Assembly (NCBI GenBank): GCA_008921705.1
Contig: VFFE01008422.1
Location: 2,361,263-2,425,262, forward strand
Length of the DNA: 64,000 nt
Source: Burhinus oedicnemus
Lineage: Eukaryota > Chordata > Aves > Charadriiformes > Burhinidae
Reading direction: 5' to 3'
Part shown: positions 24,001 to 36,800 of the stretch, piece by piece
How the letters are laid out: each line of letters begins with the position of its first letter
How positions within the stretch are numbered: position 1 is the first letter of the stretch
The notes under the pieces: model-generated
What the model saw: only the letters and a program-made list of their open reading frames with translations
Database searches by the model: none
What the model was told of the DNA's origin: nothing
Program-made: the position numbers and the translations under genes

Positions 24001-27000
24001 TAATCAAATCACAGCTGAAATGAAAAATCCTTTTAAACTGTCACGTTGCACAGGTATTGTGTATTGTTTTGCTAAGGCAATCTCTGCAACAAAAGCCTGT
24101 AGCTCAACAATTTATTAAAATTAATGTTTATAAGGAAGCTCAGATCACCACAAATTGAAGGGTATGTGACTGACTTTTGGATAGAGGTTCTGCATAATTT
24201 GTGCAGTATGGAGCATTCCAGCAGCATTTAAGTGACAGAGAGCTTGTGGACCTTCAGTTCAGAGCTGAATTCCCCCTAAGCAAGATGGTTTTATAAAAGA
24301 TTCCATGAAGACATGAAAGCACATTTTGTAATAGGTAAAGTGGCTGGATGGCCAATAACTTCCATCTTTTAGAAGAACAGAGCCTACATAACAGGAACAT
24401 GAAGGTTTTATTTCTAGCCAAGTTTCAGCATATGTAATTGAGCATTAAACAAGCTTCCCAAGTCAGCTAACAGCAGGAGTTTCCTTCCATGCCAAAAATG
24501 GCTTTTACTTAATGAAAGTTGCATGCTGTAGTGCAGAGAAAGCATGGAAACTAATCAAAGTAGGGTAGTTTGAAAGATGTCAGATAAAAAGATCTGGCAG
24601 CACTTTGAAAGAAAGGAAGCACTGTAAATAGATATTTAACTGTTCGACAGACAGTTCAAATGGGATGACTAAGACAGGCAGCATAACTCCTCATTTTGCC
24701 AGCTAGACCCAACTGTGTAATTGCTAATGTTGTTCACAATCTGCTTACCTAAGAAAAACAATAAGTTTCATGTATGAAACATTAACTGCCAAAAACATGC
24801 TGAAACCACCCATATGCTGAACCATTTATCAAGATATCTGACTAACTGTGCTAGTGACATGAAAATATAAATCACACTTCAGACTGTAGGTGCTTTTTTT
24901 TTCTGGATAATTTTCAGAGCCACTTTGAAAGACTGAGAGAACAATGCATTTGTTGTGTACATCTCAACATTTTAACTTGGAATATTTGTTAACAGTTAGC
25001 TGAAGAAATTTCACATTGTGAATGGACCTGACCCTTGAAAATCCACTGTCAGTGAGCAGGAGGCAACTTTCCCTATTATGTTTTAAATCAAGCTGATAAC
25101 AAAGATTTACCAGTTAGTATGCTATTTAAATTTCAGCCAGGCCCAGAGGCAACAACTGTACTGAACATTGTACAAATTTATATAAGAACATGATGTTTGT
25201 CCAAAGACTGAATTAAGTGGAAGAAAAATGTAGATTTCTGCCTGAGATCTCAGACTCTTTTTTTCTTTTTTTTACCCCAGGTTTCTTATAAGAACTCACT
25301 CAATCAGACTAAAATATACATACTTCATGACCTTCATCACTTAACCAAAAATTATTTTGTATGTCTTATAGATGTGAATATCTATGGCTATCTAAATAAA
25401 TGTATTTCAGGTCAAGCAATAAAAGATTCCCATCCTGGGACTTCACCACTTCAGACCTGTCCTTTATCCTCCGCCAAGATAGACCCAGTTCATTTAGGCA
25501 GGAATTCTTTACCTTCCAGGTTGCATAGGAAGTAAAGCTTAAATAAAATCATACACACTGAACTTCACACAAGCCGTACTCTGAAGATACTACTTGTGTA
25601 TCTTGAATAACACAGCTTGTGTCAGATTTAGTTGTTTGAGAACTGGTGGTGCAAACACTGAGTAAGAAAAAATTCTACTTTTATTTATTTATTTTATATT
25701 CATCTATGTTCCTCATGGATCAATTTGAAGGTCTGAAAATATAATAACCAATGACAGTAATGCCCATTCATTCTATGAAGGAAATGACCTCTGAGGAGCT
25801 TGTATTCTATTTTATATCCTTGGGGTTTAAGAGCACTTATGCCACTCTTAGGGTGGTAGCTGGAAACAAAATGAGATTTGACAGGTAGGACAAACATTAT
25901 AGTGTCTGCCTGACATCTAGTTTGATTATGAAATGAGTGTTAGAGAATTGAGGATCAACAGCACAGCATTGCACATTATTTTAGTGGAGAAGAGTAGAGA
26001 ACATTAACAACATAAAGACGTTGCAAAAATGTGCAGACTCCAACGTCTGCATTCTGGTTTCAAGAAACATTGACATGGCAGCCACTGGATGAATAAGACA
26101 CACCTGAAGTCTAATGTAATAATGCAGTGGATTGCAATGCTCTCAAATAGTATCAGCTAGATGCGAAATATCACGGTGACAATTTAAGTTGTTACGTAGG
26201 CGAAAAGTTCTGTATAAGCAAGTGGTGGGAAAAGGGGAGAAACTGCTATTTTTTAATATCAGCAATCTGGCATCTGATATGACTTAAAAAAATAATAGTC
26301 AAACTGTTAAGATGGAACTAATGGACCAATTTAAACGCAGTTGTCTTCTTAACTTCAAAATTTAAGAGTCAGAAAGTTTGTTGGCTTATGAATTCATGTT
26401 CATTTCAGTTTGTATTTTACATTATTTGGCCTCAAAGTAAGAGGTTTATACTAAATCAGTACTAGCTTTGCATAACTACTGCCTGTAGTGCATACAGGAT
26501 TTTACGCACACATATTGTCATTAAAAGCACAGAATTCACAAGCCAGAAAGGCATGTGCTTCTGATTCAGAACTTTTGTCTCCATACAACAGAGTTGGGAA
26601 GTTTGTGCTGTGGAGTCTACCACCTGGTGCTGGCCTCACACAGAGCTGGGATGGCAAAAGCTTTCTGTCCCATTAGCAAAAACAAGCAGTTCACTGATGA
26701 TAATTTCACACTAAGAAACAGTTTTTCAGGTACTCTTGTATGATGGAGACTCAAGTCAACCATCATTTCTTAAGCCTATCAAATGCCTAGAATCTGTTCT
26801 TGTATATACTTTCATTTGATCATAAGGCAGTAAATGAGACCAGACACCACTCACATTTGCAGGAGAACACCATGTTATTAGTAAAATAAAAGAAACAAAA
26901 TTGAGCCGTTAGGCTCAGGAGTGATCAATGTTACCCTGCCAAAGCCTGTGCCAATCTCCTTGCCAATGCCAGATGGTTTCCTTGGAAGGCTGTTCAGTAC

Positions 27001-30000
27001 TCTCAGAAATCTCATTGTCAGAAGTTTGCTGTCAATCAGCCCAAATTTTATTTTGCATTTTCATCCCTTTATTTCTATGTATAGTTTTATGCTTATGTAC
27101 TATGTGAAAGTTTAAGAAAAAAATCCCTTCTAAGCATCTACCATCATGCATTACTATTTGTCTGGTTTAAATATTCAACCTGATTCTAAACATTTTTCAC
27201 ATTGCACTGGATCATTTAAACAAGGGACACATTTAAATCACACATTCAGTCAAGGACTTCAGCAATTTTGTGCTAAGTAAAGTTAAAGTTTCTTCCAATA
27301 GCACTCAGAATCAGCAAGTCAGCCTGCAGACCCCTAAATGACCTCTGACATCCCAGTGCTTCCATATTTAAGAAATGGACTAAGAATGAGATTGAGCACT
27401 GATTTTGCAGTGTAACAACTGCGTAAAATCATGCCTCCCACATTTACTTAATGGATTGGAAAGTCTAGTGCACTTTATCAATACTCCTAATAAAAGCTAG
27501 TTCTGTATCAGGAAGCTAGAATATTTAACAGTAGCAGAATTTGAAACTAAGTCACAATTTTCTTTGATATAATTCTTTTTGACCAAAGAATTTCCAACGT
27601 GTGCATGAAAAGTCTGTCATCTAACACATTTATTAGCCACACACATTTTTTTTTCCTGAAGAGTTCTTTGTTGTAAGTCTTCTGCATCTTCTTTATTTTT
27701 CCCAGACACCATACAGTCTTCTTACACTAGATGTTACAGCAAATACAGCATTGTGAACTTCATTTAGTATATTTTCAGTGGTGTTCAATATGTAAGAGCA
27801 ATGCAAAGGAAGTAATTTTCAAGGACATACCCAGAAAGGCAAAATGAAGGACTTCTGAGTGGGGATCTAGTCTGTTAGATAAACTAGGAATAAGTTAGGA
27901 ATCCTTATGGCTGCAACACATAAAACTGAACTGTCTCACCAGCTCCCTTCTCTATTAAAAACTGGAATTGGAACTCATCTGTATGTCCAGAACTTGAAGA
28001 AGACTAGACAGAAATAGTCTAAATCTCAAACTAAGTTTTGCATCTTGGGCATTTCTTCACTTCAGATGCTCTGTCAAAGCACTGATTCATCCCATCAGTG
28101 TAAATATTACCTGAATATCTCTCTCCCAGCTATTGCTGCTCCACCGTCAGCATGAAACAGAGTTGTGTCAGGACTCAGCTAATGCCACTGTAGCTCTCCA
28201 TGCATTTCCATACGTGCTGGTTATTAAGTATTCCATACTTTCACAAATCTGAAGGACAATAATAAAGTTTAAAATTAGCTTGGAATTTCTGTTATCTGAT
28301 AAGTTGTTTGACAGGGATAAAGAAATTAACACACTGGAGAAACAGGGATTATCTTTTTCATTGCAGCAGGCAGGAAATTTAGAGGATTAAAGCAGGTGGT
28401 CCCTTGATATTTCCTTTGACACAACACAGGTGACATATGAGCATGCGCAGCAAATACTTTGAGTTCAAGAGACGTCATTTCTATGTGTCATTTTCTGGTA
28501 CGTGATCATCTGTTCTGATTCCAAAAACATTTGTAAAACATCAGAAAGCCACCATTTCCTTGCTTGCATCCCAGTACACTTTATCTGGACAATATTTCCT
28601 GTATACCACACAGGAGTACATCTCTGTCTCTAGGTCCATAACACCTTCATTTATTGAAACCCATAGCCGAGAAAAGTTGATACTAATGACAATTTCAGAT
28701 TAGTGGCACTTTTCTTGATTCATAGTTGCTTCTGCTATGACTCTCAATTAAAACTGGGTACAAACTCATTATGCTACTACTTGTACAGGCAGACACAAAA
28801 TCATACTTGTGTTAGAAAAGGAGCAATCATTGGTCTTATAAACTACACATGGCATCAGTGAGGGTGGTCGTGACTGTGTATGTACATCACTTTATGTTGA
28901 AGTAAAGGTAGCATAAGACAAATTGATTCAAACAATCCGCCAGAAGCCAGAAAGCTACCTACTTTGTGAAAGAACTATTCACTAATAAAATTACAGTTTT
29001 GCTTTACTGAGGAAAAAAGAATTAAGAAGAAAGGCGCTCTAAAAGGACTGAATTTGCCAGGGTTTTTTTGGCATGAAACTGGAACATAAATCACCAGCAA
29101 AAGTTTAATGAAGTTTTAGGATTCTTTCCTCATGTTTTAATACATAATTTTCTGGACTATAGCATAAATAGCAGCTTTTATTGCACAAAGCAGTAAAGCT
29201 ATGTCAGAGCTACAGAAATTTTCAAAAAACTTGAACTGTTTAAACACGTTCTGTTATTTGTGATTTAAACAGCTCTACAACAGTTAAGTCACAGGATACA
29301 CTAGCTAAGAGGTTCCTGCAAGATTCCTTCAGTTGAGAAAACCCTGGATCTATTACTTGTTTTCCAAGCAGTAACTTCACTTTTCTGAATAATTCAGGTT
29401 GTATAATTGTCTTCCAGGTTTCTGTCAGAAATATTAATCACCATGTTATTATAGTGCCAAAAGGGTAATTAAAAATTGGTTAGCGTAACAGTCAAATTTT
29501 CTCCAAAGCAGTGGCAAAAGATCAAGTGAAGTTCTTGATTTCTTGTTCGTGCATTTAAACTGAAGTATAAACCAGAGATTGTCATGCATCTATAGGAAGT
29601 CTTTTAAATATCCTACATGGATCTTTGTTTACAGTAGAACTGCTGTGCTTAGTTGGTTAAACAGGGTGTTATTTTGGCATTGAACCCAAGGTAGGAGGTA
29701 GCATTTCATTCAAAAAGGCAGTAACAGAGTCTATACTGCCAGAGGCATGTGCAGCATATAAAATTTCTGCTGAGGCAATTACACAATACTTTCCAGGCTT
29801 GTGGAAATTTCACTCAGCCATTTGATTAACTGTCAGATGCAGTAATCAGTTCCTTCACAGTTTACGAAGAGTAAACTAAATCACTAACAGCATTCAATGT
29901 TAATTTGGCAACTTTCCCTACTCCCTATCACTGGAGAACTGGAAAAGTAAACCCAACAGACAGGATACAGCAGCACTCAAGCGCAGCACTAGGACTCTTT

Positions 30001-32888
30001 GTGTTACACATTTGCTTGTTCTAAGGTTGGTAACAAGAAAGAACAAGCATCAGATAAGGTATGAATTCAGGAAGTTTACCATAGCCACAGGATCCCATCA
30101 ATAGGGATCACAATGGCTATGGAAGAGAACTTGGTATATGCTTCAATATTTGCAATAATTTGTAAATAAATAACCTTTAAATCTGTAATGATTTGTTAGT
30201 AGACCATAATGAATGTTTATAAAATTGCATCAAGATTTAATTTTGTAGAGCTAAACTTTAAGTAAAGCCAGATCTTAAGTGGAAAAAAAAAGAAAAAAAG
30301 AAATTAAATAAACCAAGTATAGTTCTTTTTCTCAACTAGGAATCTTTGATGTCTGTAGGAAAAGATCAGTTAAGAAACTTTCTTACTATACAGAAGCTCA
30401 TTTTATGGAGACTATTAAATTACAGAAGTGTACCATTTAAAAAAATGTGATCGATGTTGCCTAATTTCAAAACAGATGGACTGTCTTTCACTTAAGTAAT
30501 GTATTACATAATAATAGATCTGCTGTCAGAAACCAAATTGATTTATAGAGTGTTTTTCACTGGGGACAAGGGGGAAACATGGACATTTACTGCATGTTTG
30601 CTACAAAATACTTTAAAACTTGTGATAGGTGCTTTCTTCTTGCACTACCCACTCCCATAGCAGTATTGTCTAAAAGGACACCATGTAGGAATCAAGTTTT
30701 TGCTTGTTTTAAGGTAAGTGCCTAAAGGCACGATACCATTTTCTAGCAAGAGTTCCACCTTTAACGTAAAGGTGTAAAACAAAGGAAGTCAGGGCTCAGT
30801 TTAATATAAAGGACCTAAGTCTCTCTTTGAAAGGATTCTCTAGAAATCTGCAGAACAAAACCCTTAGGTACCACAGAATCCACTTGAATATGTGCAGAAG
30901 TTTTATTTCTGTCTATTTGCAGTTATAAAATGTAACACCATTCTGACACAAATTCACAGATTCATATAGAATTGTATTTTATTCAATTAACTCAATTAAT
31001 ATTAATGTTGTCTCTCAGAATTCTAAAGTCAGGTATCTGGGATCACAACAGAAATACCTCAGAAATGTTTTTTCAGTATTACCTCTTCAATTTTGTATCC
31101 ACTCTGACTGACTACAGTAATACTGAAATTTGTGAAACAAACAAACAAAAACAAAAAATTGATCAGCCTAAGAATTTGTTTGGATTTGGGCTGACACGTT
31201 ATTTTAGGTGTCTAAGACAAAAATAAAAATCCTGTAACAGAAAATTCTGGCCAGCAAGAAAAGCAAGACTACTACTACTACTACTAGCTCAGAACCCTGA
31301 AGTAAAATCTGACAGATGAAAGAAAATTGTCATCTATTGATGTGTTGCTGAGTACATTATTATAACACATAGACATTTTTAAAATCCTTTCAATGACTTA
31401 TCCAAACAATATTCCTGGGACATGGTGTCTCACTGGGATGAGGAATACATGATTAAGAAAAACATTACATTTCCATTTATTTTCAGAAGTGTGACTATAG
31501 ACAGAGGCATTGCTGTCAATGGTAATTTTAGCATTCATTACTCAGCTGGGCTCCATGTGGTTTGCCATGGCATTGTAGGAAGGCAACGCCAATACCTTGT
31601 TTCCCCCACGTTTTCTATATGCAGTTTTAAAGAAAATACCAGACCTGTCTCCTGTGCAAGCCAGTATTTCTTCTATGTTATTTCCAGCCAGGTGCTAGCT
31701 TTACAGTCAGTAAGGCAAGTTCACACCACCTGTTTATACCAATCCCACTGTGTTCCAAGTCATTGCTGCAGCCTGATGATACCCATTCTGAAAGAGCTCA
31801 GCAAAGAAGTCTCTGGCTAAAACAGAGAAACCATACTTTGAATGATAGAATGGCACTGACTTTCCATTTTAAGAACTGAATTTGCTATTAGATATGAACT
31901 ATTTTAATCTAATAGATGACATCATTTTTCATAGCTGAATACTGAGGAACAAAATTTTTCATTGCTAACTCAAAGACACAAGATGTGAATAAAACTTTCA
32001 CAAAAAGGATGGTATCACTTCAGTTTTATTACAAAAAGAAATACTCCCTTAGTGTTTATCTTAACATTTCTTCTTTGGTTTCAGGCTAAAGCTTTTGTTC
32101 CTTGCTGTTCTTTTTATTTAAATACTAGTATTTTTTCCCTACTACAATAGTGTTTTGTCATTAACTTACTGCTACATGAACAATAGTGCCAGTCTGCTTG
32201 TTCAAATACAATTGTGTTTACCCCTTGATAAACCAATCAATAGAATCATAAGAAACATAAAACACTCCAGTAAATCCAGAGGTTTTGATTGGACATGCGT
32301 ACTTAAGTGCTTTAACTATTTTCAACCTTTTGCTTCATTGTAGTGGTAACGGTGTCAAAGCCAAGATGGACTAGGAAAGGAAAGGTTTGTGGATGTAGGC
32401 AGAAGTTATTTCTAAGCTGTGTACATTCAACAGCACATGCATGTTTTTTCCAGACAAACTGTCTCTATCATTAAGCTGTACTTCCTTTTACTTTGCAAAT
32501 CATCTGCACTGCACCTGCATTCTTGCTTGCACAAGCAATGATACCCTCTTCCTTATGGCCTTCAGCTTCCAGTTAGGAGGAGGTTAACATGTCTACTAAT
32601 CTCCCATCCTTCCCTTCTTTCCTGCCCCCCCCCACCTCCGCCTAATTAGGCATTGCCCCACAGTTCTCTCTCCACCTCCCCCATGGTATTCTTTATCCTT
32701 GTCAATACTTCGATAGCCAGAAGCCTGACCCAAATGTCTCAAACCTAGTCGCACGCTGCACGAGAAATAGCTGAGCAGACTCCTCAGGCTTCTGTAAAAA
32801 AAACATTGCCATACATATTTTATGCCTTGAATAAAGCCCACCGTATCCTTCTTTCAACAGCATGCCTGGAAGCAGACCAGTACATAAC
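21061..32888. other. AT-rich non-coding stretch, no gene recognised
   Basis: Only chance-length frames are seen; the longest is 160 codons at 22302-22784, without a recognisable domain. A CTA microsatellite of six units lies at 31268-31285. No transposon edges, tRNA-like structures or exon-like segments could be supported. The one structured element I noticed is the hairpin at 30072-30132. Confidence 0.55.
30072..30132. repeat. Imperfect inverted repeat (long hairpin)
   Basis: Nested complementary arms are visible: AAGTT (30072-30076) with AACTT (30128-30132), CCATAGCC (30079-30086) with GGCTATGG (30115-30122), and GATCCC (30091-30096) with GGGATC (30104-30109). The loop is 7 nt and there are small asymmetric internal loops. 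Nineteen base pairs in 61 nt is more than expected at random at a given place, but some such folds occur in a window this size. Size is like a short stem-loop RNA or a remnant of a palindromic transposon end; no family was recognised. Confidence 0.55.
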
Positions 32889-32951
32889 AGAAAGAGGAGG
32901 GAAGAGGAGAGGAGAGGAGAGGGGAGGGGAGGGGAGGGGAGGGGAGGGGAG
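32889..32951 (+). repeat. Purine tract with six GGGGA units
   Basis: All 63 bases are A or G. The 3' part (32921-32950) is six perfect GGGGA units, enough G-runs to form an intramolecular G-quadruplex on the + strand. The 5' part is made of GAGAG, GGAGA and similar steps. A nine-C run (32625-32633) lies about 260 bp upstream. No promoter or gene start was identified next to it. Confidence 0.85.
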
Positions 32952-33360
32952 CGTCCTCATTACTTTTTTGCATATTGCAAGTCACCAGCTTTGTCAGCCA
33001 AGACCATCCAAATGTCTGCTACATTGTGTTAGATTTAGGAAACTGCTGTAGGCCATCAGAATAAGAAAGTGCATTTTGCAGACATCGGGCATTTCCCCTT
33101 GAAAGGACTCCATTCTTGAAATTCAGACTTTCAGACATGCATATAGCAAAAATCATTGGCATACAATTGTTGATGTCCAAAGAGATGTCACTTCTGCAGT
33201 TGCAGTGATTTAGCTTATTTAAAGCTATATATAGTGTATGTATATACAATTTCCAAAAAGCTTCCTGGCTTTTTGTGTCTCACCTTGTTCTGCTCAGTTA
33301 CCTGAATAAACCCTGTATCACAGGGAAAAAAACATTCATGTTGTTAAACCAAATCAGAAT

Positions 33361-33830
33361 CAAAACAGTTTATTGATTTATTAACAACATGTAATTAACT
33401 GGCAATCAGCGAGCTACACATTTGAGATCAATGTCAGTAATGCAACACAAAAACCACATCAGGAGCCCTTTAGAAACTGCTGTTAAACAACCCCAAATCT
33501 CTGAGGACCCCTCTGTAACTAATCCCAAGAAGTACAATCCCCTGCAGCCCCCTCCGGAGAAGCCCCCGGGTGACGGGGGGCTCACCCCTCATGGGATCCC
33601 TGGCTGCACACTCTCCTGGGATGGAGCCACCATGTAAACTCCCAGCCAGCACCCTGGCATGGGTCATTCTTGGTCCCCCAGCACTCAGACCTGGTGGGCA
33701 GTGGGAGAGGCTGCTCCCAGCACCCCAAGGGAGGCTGTGCTGCCCAGGTGGGCAGAGATGGGAAGGCACCCAGGCAACTTGAGGCTGCAACACCCTGAGC
33801 TTTAACTCTGTTCACATTTCCCTTCCACCA
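33361..33830 (-). other. GC-rich block with minus-strand poly(A)-signal-like end, unclassified
   Basis: Within AT-rich surroundings, about 33530-33790 is strongly GC-rich. Read on the minus strand, the block passes through about 33420-33530 and ends at about 33365-33380 in AATAAATCAATAAA, which contains two overlapping polyadenylation hexamers. This is the order expected of a transcript 3' end or an LTR, but no TG...CA ends, coding domain or known repeat was recognised. Overlapping frames up to 107 codons exist on both strands and look like by-products of high GC. Candidates are an unrecognised LTR, a non-coding RNA 3' end, or a small CpG-richer regulatory block. Confidence 0.3.
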
Positions 33831-36800
33831 CTGCAACCTCCCATGCTTCTTCTAGACTTCTTTTTATGCTGACTCTTTCTTTGCTTCAGGGGTCTCCTTG
33901 TAATATCCCAAGCACTGTTTAATCCAGCCAACAGTCATCCTCTCCAACATGATCAGTTTTGGGCAAACAATCCCTCAGTGCATGTGAATTAAACACACCA
34001 CACTGTCTGCTACCCTCATATTCCCATCTGAGCTGCAGTTGTTACAGAAGCTAGTTCGCCAAATGTAGGTCCTGTGAACACTCCACAAGTCTGAAACAAA
34101 ATTCCAATTCATTTCAGGGAAACAAAAATTGGTAGAGTCTGCGTTATAGAGTCCAGCCCATGCTGTTTAAGGTACTACATGACACAATCCTTTCTGTAAA
34201 GATATTTGATTCCTATTCTCAGCAGAAGCTTTGGTGGAATAAGGAACTGCAGACTCTATCCTTTTTGTTAATACTAACAATAGTATATGCAAGTTTGCTC
34301 TTTTTCCTAATGAAAACACAATCATTCTTTGTAGATTAAAAAGTGACATGCAAGAATTTTGCCTCACTTGGGCACACTTCATACATTTCTAAAATAAGCT
34401 AGGACATGGAAGAAAATTCAATTTGCCTTTTATTTGATTAACGATGATGTTCTCATTAGAAAAGTCAGGGCTGAAAAATGGGAGAAAAGTTGCCACTCAA
34501 GATTTGGGTGTCAATAAATACTTCTTTCATTCAGTGTTTTGCATTTTAGCATCTTTCTGAGAAAAAGGCTAAAATACAAGCTACAAATTGGATAAACTGA
34601 GATACACTGGTTTCTATTGGTTTCATGCACATTTGATATAGTAAGCAAAACAGAACTGGAAGCTGGGATTCTGCAAGTCCATCAGGAACATACAGGTCAT
34701 TGAACTAGTCTAGCATCAGCACACACTGCAAAGAAAATAAAGAGCTCTCTGGCATAATGACATTGCTAGTGTTGTATTCACTGTTTTGAGACATTACTTT
34801 TCAACACTCTGTAAAGCACTGGATAAGAACAGCAGACCTATTCAGCACTTACTAATGAAAAGCCATGGTGTACCAAATTGCAACACATGGAATCCAGGAC
34901 ACAAAGTATTCTCTTGGATGGAAAACAGATGAACTAGATAACTGAATCCTCACCGGGTGGGAACTACTAGCAACTGCAGGAGCCCAAACTGATCCTAGTG
35001 GAAGGAGCTTGGGTTGAAGTAGGTGCTAGAATTAGGTCAAACTTTAATTGGAGTTTTCATATAAAAAATGGTTCTTGATAAAACAGATGTTATAACCATG
35101 TCTTCTTATGCTGTTAACCAGTATAGTGTATATGAATGATCAAGGTATGTATTTGGATCTTTTGCCTGCCTGCCTCCCTTTTCTCTTAATATTACTAAAT
35201 GAGTTGAGAGGAAGACCAGCTTCCGAGTAGGCAGAGTGTTAATTGGGAACGAAAACAAAAAGAGTTTTATTGTAAGCCTTTTTTCTCAATTGCTTTGCAC
35301 CCCTTGGCACAGTATCAACTCTTGTGCACGTGACAGTATTGCATGGAGAGCTGTTTGTAACTCATATCACAGTCAGATCAGCCTTTCTCAAGACTGTCAC
35401 TCAAAAGAAAGCTCAGTCTTGCTTTGTCAAAAACCTACAATGATTTCATTACAGTGGTATATTTTATAATTGCATATGGGTCATAAACCCTGAAAAACAG
35501 CCTTTAAAAACTATTTGTCTCTCACTCTACTCCTTTGACTTAGAAAAGTTACAAAGTTTCAGCTTCATTATTCATTTCTCCTGTGTGTAATCAACACCTG
35601 TTGGGTTTTGCCTAGAGAATAGAAGGTCTTCTAAATACAGAAGAGCGCAAATCCTTCTCGCCTTCTACTCACTCTGCAATTAATGCAGGATGGTTGCCAA
35701 AGAAGATGAAAAGAAGTATGTGCATAAAGAGCCTCCGAGGTAAAGTCATCTATGGTGACCCAGCTGGTAAAAGATTTTTAGCTAGAGACATGGCAGCTGT
35801 ACGTGAAAATACTCTTCTCCCTGATGCTAACTTTAGTCACAGTTGGAGTAACAGGAAGGTACTTGTGGCATTTTAAAGAGCAGCATCACAGTAAAAATCC
35901 AATATATACTGGAATCAAGTTCTTATTAGTGACATTCATCACACAGCAGAGGACTGCATGTACTGGCATGGTTTCTGGTGTGCTACTAGGAAGGCTACTG
36001 AAGCCCTTTCTTGCTGTAACTGCAGGTCTGGGCTGCATTTGCATGTGGCTGACAGAACCTTTTTCTTGTGAAACTGCAGATAGTGTCCTTTGTGTGAAGT
36101 GAGTTGGTGTAATGTACTGGAGACTCCAAAACTCACTGCACTGTCCTAGAAAGCAGTGCATAACAGAGGTTTGGGTGGAAAGAACCAGAGCTCAAGAGAA
36201 ATGGGCACACTACTGAGAGAACAAGCTCTTAGAATTGCTGAACTTCATCCAAGTATCACTGACTTAAGGGACCTGAGAGAGCACTGCACATACCAGGGTC
36301 TGGCTTAGCTTTTCCTCAGTATAAAAACTCTGCTACAGTTCCACAGCTTTCTCTTTGCTTTGGTCCATCCCCACAAAAATAAAAAGGTTTTCTATGTTTA
36401 CTGAAGAAAAATTCTGCAAAACACCTGAGATTTCAGTTAACCTTGTGCAGTCAGGTGCTCTGACCTGGGTGTAGGGCTGCAAAAGTTTCAACACAGATCA
36501 TCGAGAGTACCTGAGGAAGTTGGGTAGTCCACTTTGTTTTGGTTAAATACACCAAGGGGAAATAGCCTTCCTTTTTCCTTCACCCCACGTACTCTGTTAT
36601 TTGAGCCAATACAGACATCAGACAGTGAAAAAATGAAAAGCAAGAAGCGCTGTAAACAGGCTGCAATTTGTATCTTTTTGTATTTAAACTGATAAAAAGA
36701 ATGGGTCTGGCATCTGTAGCGCACATAACATCTCCCTTTGATCAGTGGATCAAAACTTTTTTCCTGGAACAATTACAGGACAGGAAAACATTTGCCGTCC

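Noticed and set aside
24765..24780. Inverted repeat GTTTCAT-GT-ATGAAAC
   Set aside because: Seven-bp arms with a 2-nt spacer are expected by chance in a window of this size.
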